A program made the translations under genes and the position numbers. This document shows positions 33,278 to 33,318 of a stretch of 33,318 nt of DNA, in pieces. Every line of letters begins with the position of its first letter. Position 1 is the stretch's first letter. The DNA is from an uncultured Shinella sp. (GTDB lineage Bacteria; Pseudomonadota; Alphaproteobacteria; Rhizobiales; Rhizobiaceae). Where the stretch lies: NCBI RefSeq assembly GCF_946479415.1, contig NZ_CAMLFY010000044.1, forward strand, positions 1 to 33,318, read 5' to 3'. A model generated the notes under the pieces. The model saw nothing but the letters and a program-made list of their open reading frames with translations. It ran no database searches and was not told the origin of the DNA.

Positions 33278-33318
33278 TCAATTGGATTCGAGCTGCGAGA
33301 TCGCAACGGCAAGAAGCT
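33278..33318 (-). CDS. 3' end of an unidentified gene
   Basis: The minus strand has an open frame ending LLAVAISQLESN and a TGA stop (33278-33280), followed by a good terminator. Twelve residues are too few to identify the protein. The coding reading is supported mainly by the terminator placed just after the stop. Confidence 0.5.
   Translation of the reverse strand, partial: LLAVAISQLESN

Overview
The window reads as chromosomal DNA of an alphaproteobacterium of the Rhizobiaceae (Rhizobium, Agrobacterium or Shinella type). This is inferred from high GC, dense gene packing, GTG/TTG starts, iron-control motifs of the RirA and Irr type, and rhizobial versions of TyrS, AnmK, PurB, Rpe, DUF2259 and DUF2189 proteins. 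No tRNA, rRNA, CRISPR array or prophage was recognised. No stretch longer than about 300 bases lacks a gene. Species cannot be fixed from the sequence alone.

Layout. 1-57: an edge fragment encoding a UvrA-type ATPase motif, joined at a 14-bp palindrome to a cysteine desulfurase gene (38-568, minus). This is probably an assembly or read chimera. 569-782: a divergent control region with an RirA-type IRO box and an Irr-type (ICE-like) palindrome. 783-4090: an alpha/beta hydrolase, anmK (minus) and tyrS. 4139-7534: a very long AsmA/YhdP-like envelope protein (minus). 7684-12494: a forward set of thiol peroxidase, DUF455 ferritin-like protein, M23 peptidase, DEAD-box helicase and Nudix hydrolase. 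12580-14318: a MarR regulator divergent from an FAD monooxygenase, with a promoter and overlapping inverted repeat between them. 14381-16495: a TonB-dependent (probably heme) receptor with an IRO box in its promoter.

16599-22261 (minus) is a tightly packed seven-gene operon: flavin reductase, MoxR/CoxD AAA+ ATPase, CoxE VWA protein, XdhC N-domain, XdhC Rossmann domain, a MoeA-like/MocA fusion, and a TfoX N-domain protein. It looks like a maturation and molybdenum-cofactor tailoring module for a xanthine dehydrogenase/CO dehydrogenase-family enzyme, but no structural subunit of such an enzyme is in the window. 22433-26535 (plus) has a periplasmic binding protein overlapping a P1-family peptidase, then rpe, a DUF2259 secreted protein and a small membrane protein. 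Then come purB, a small secreted protein, a DUF2189 membrane protein (minus), an RBBP9-like hydrolase and a PAS-GGDEF-EAL protein. An intact IS200-type insertion sequence (about 32600-33210) and the 3' end of an unknown gene close the window.

Themes. Iron handling appears twice, at the cysteine desulfurase promoter and the TonB receptor, both with TGA-N9-TCA boxes. The cox/xdhC-like operon is the most system-like block. The remaining genes are mostly housekeeping or envelope functions.
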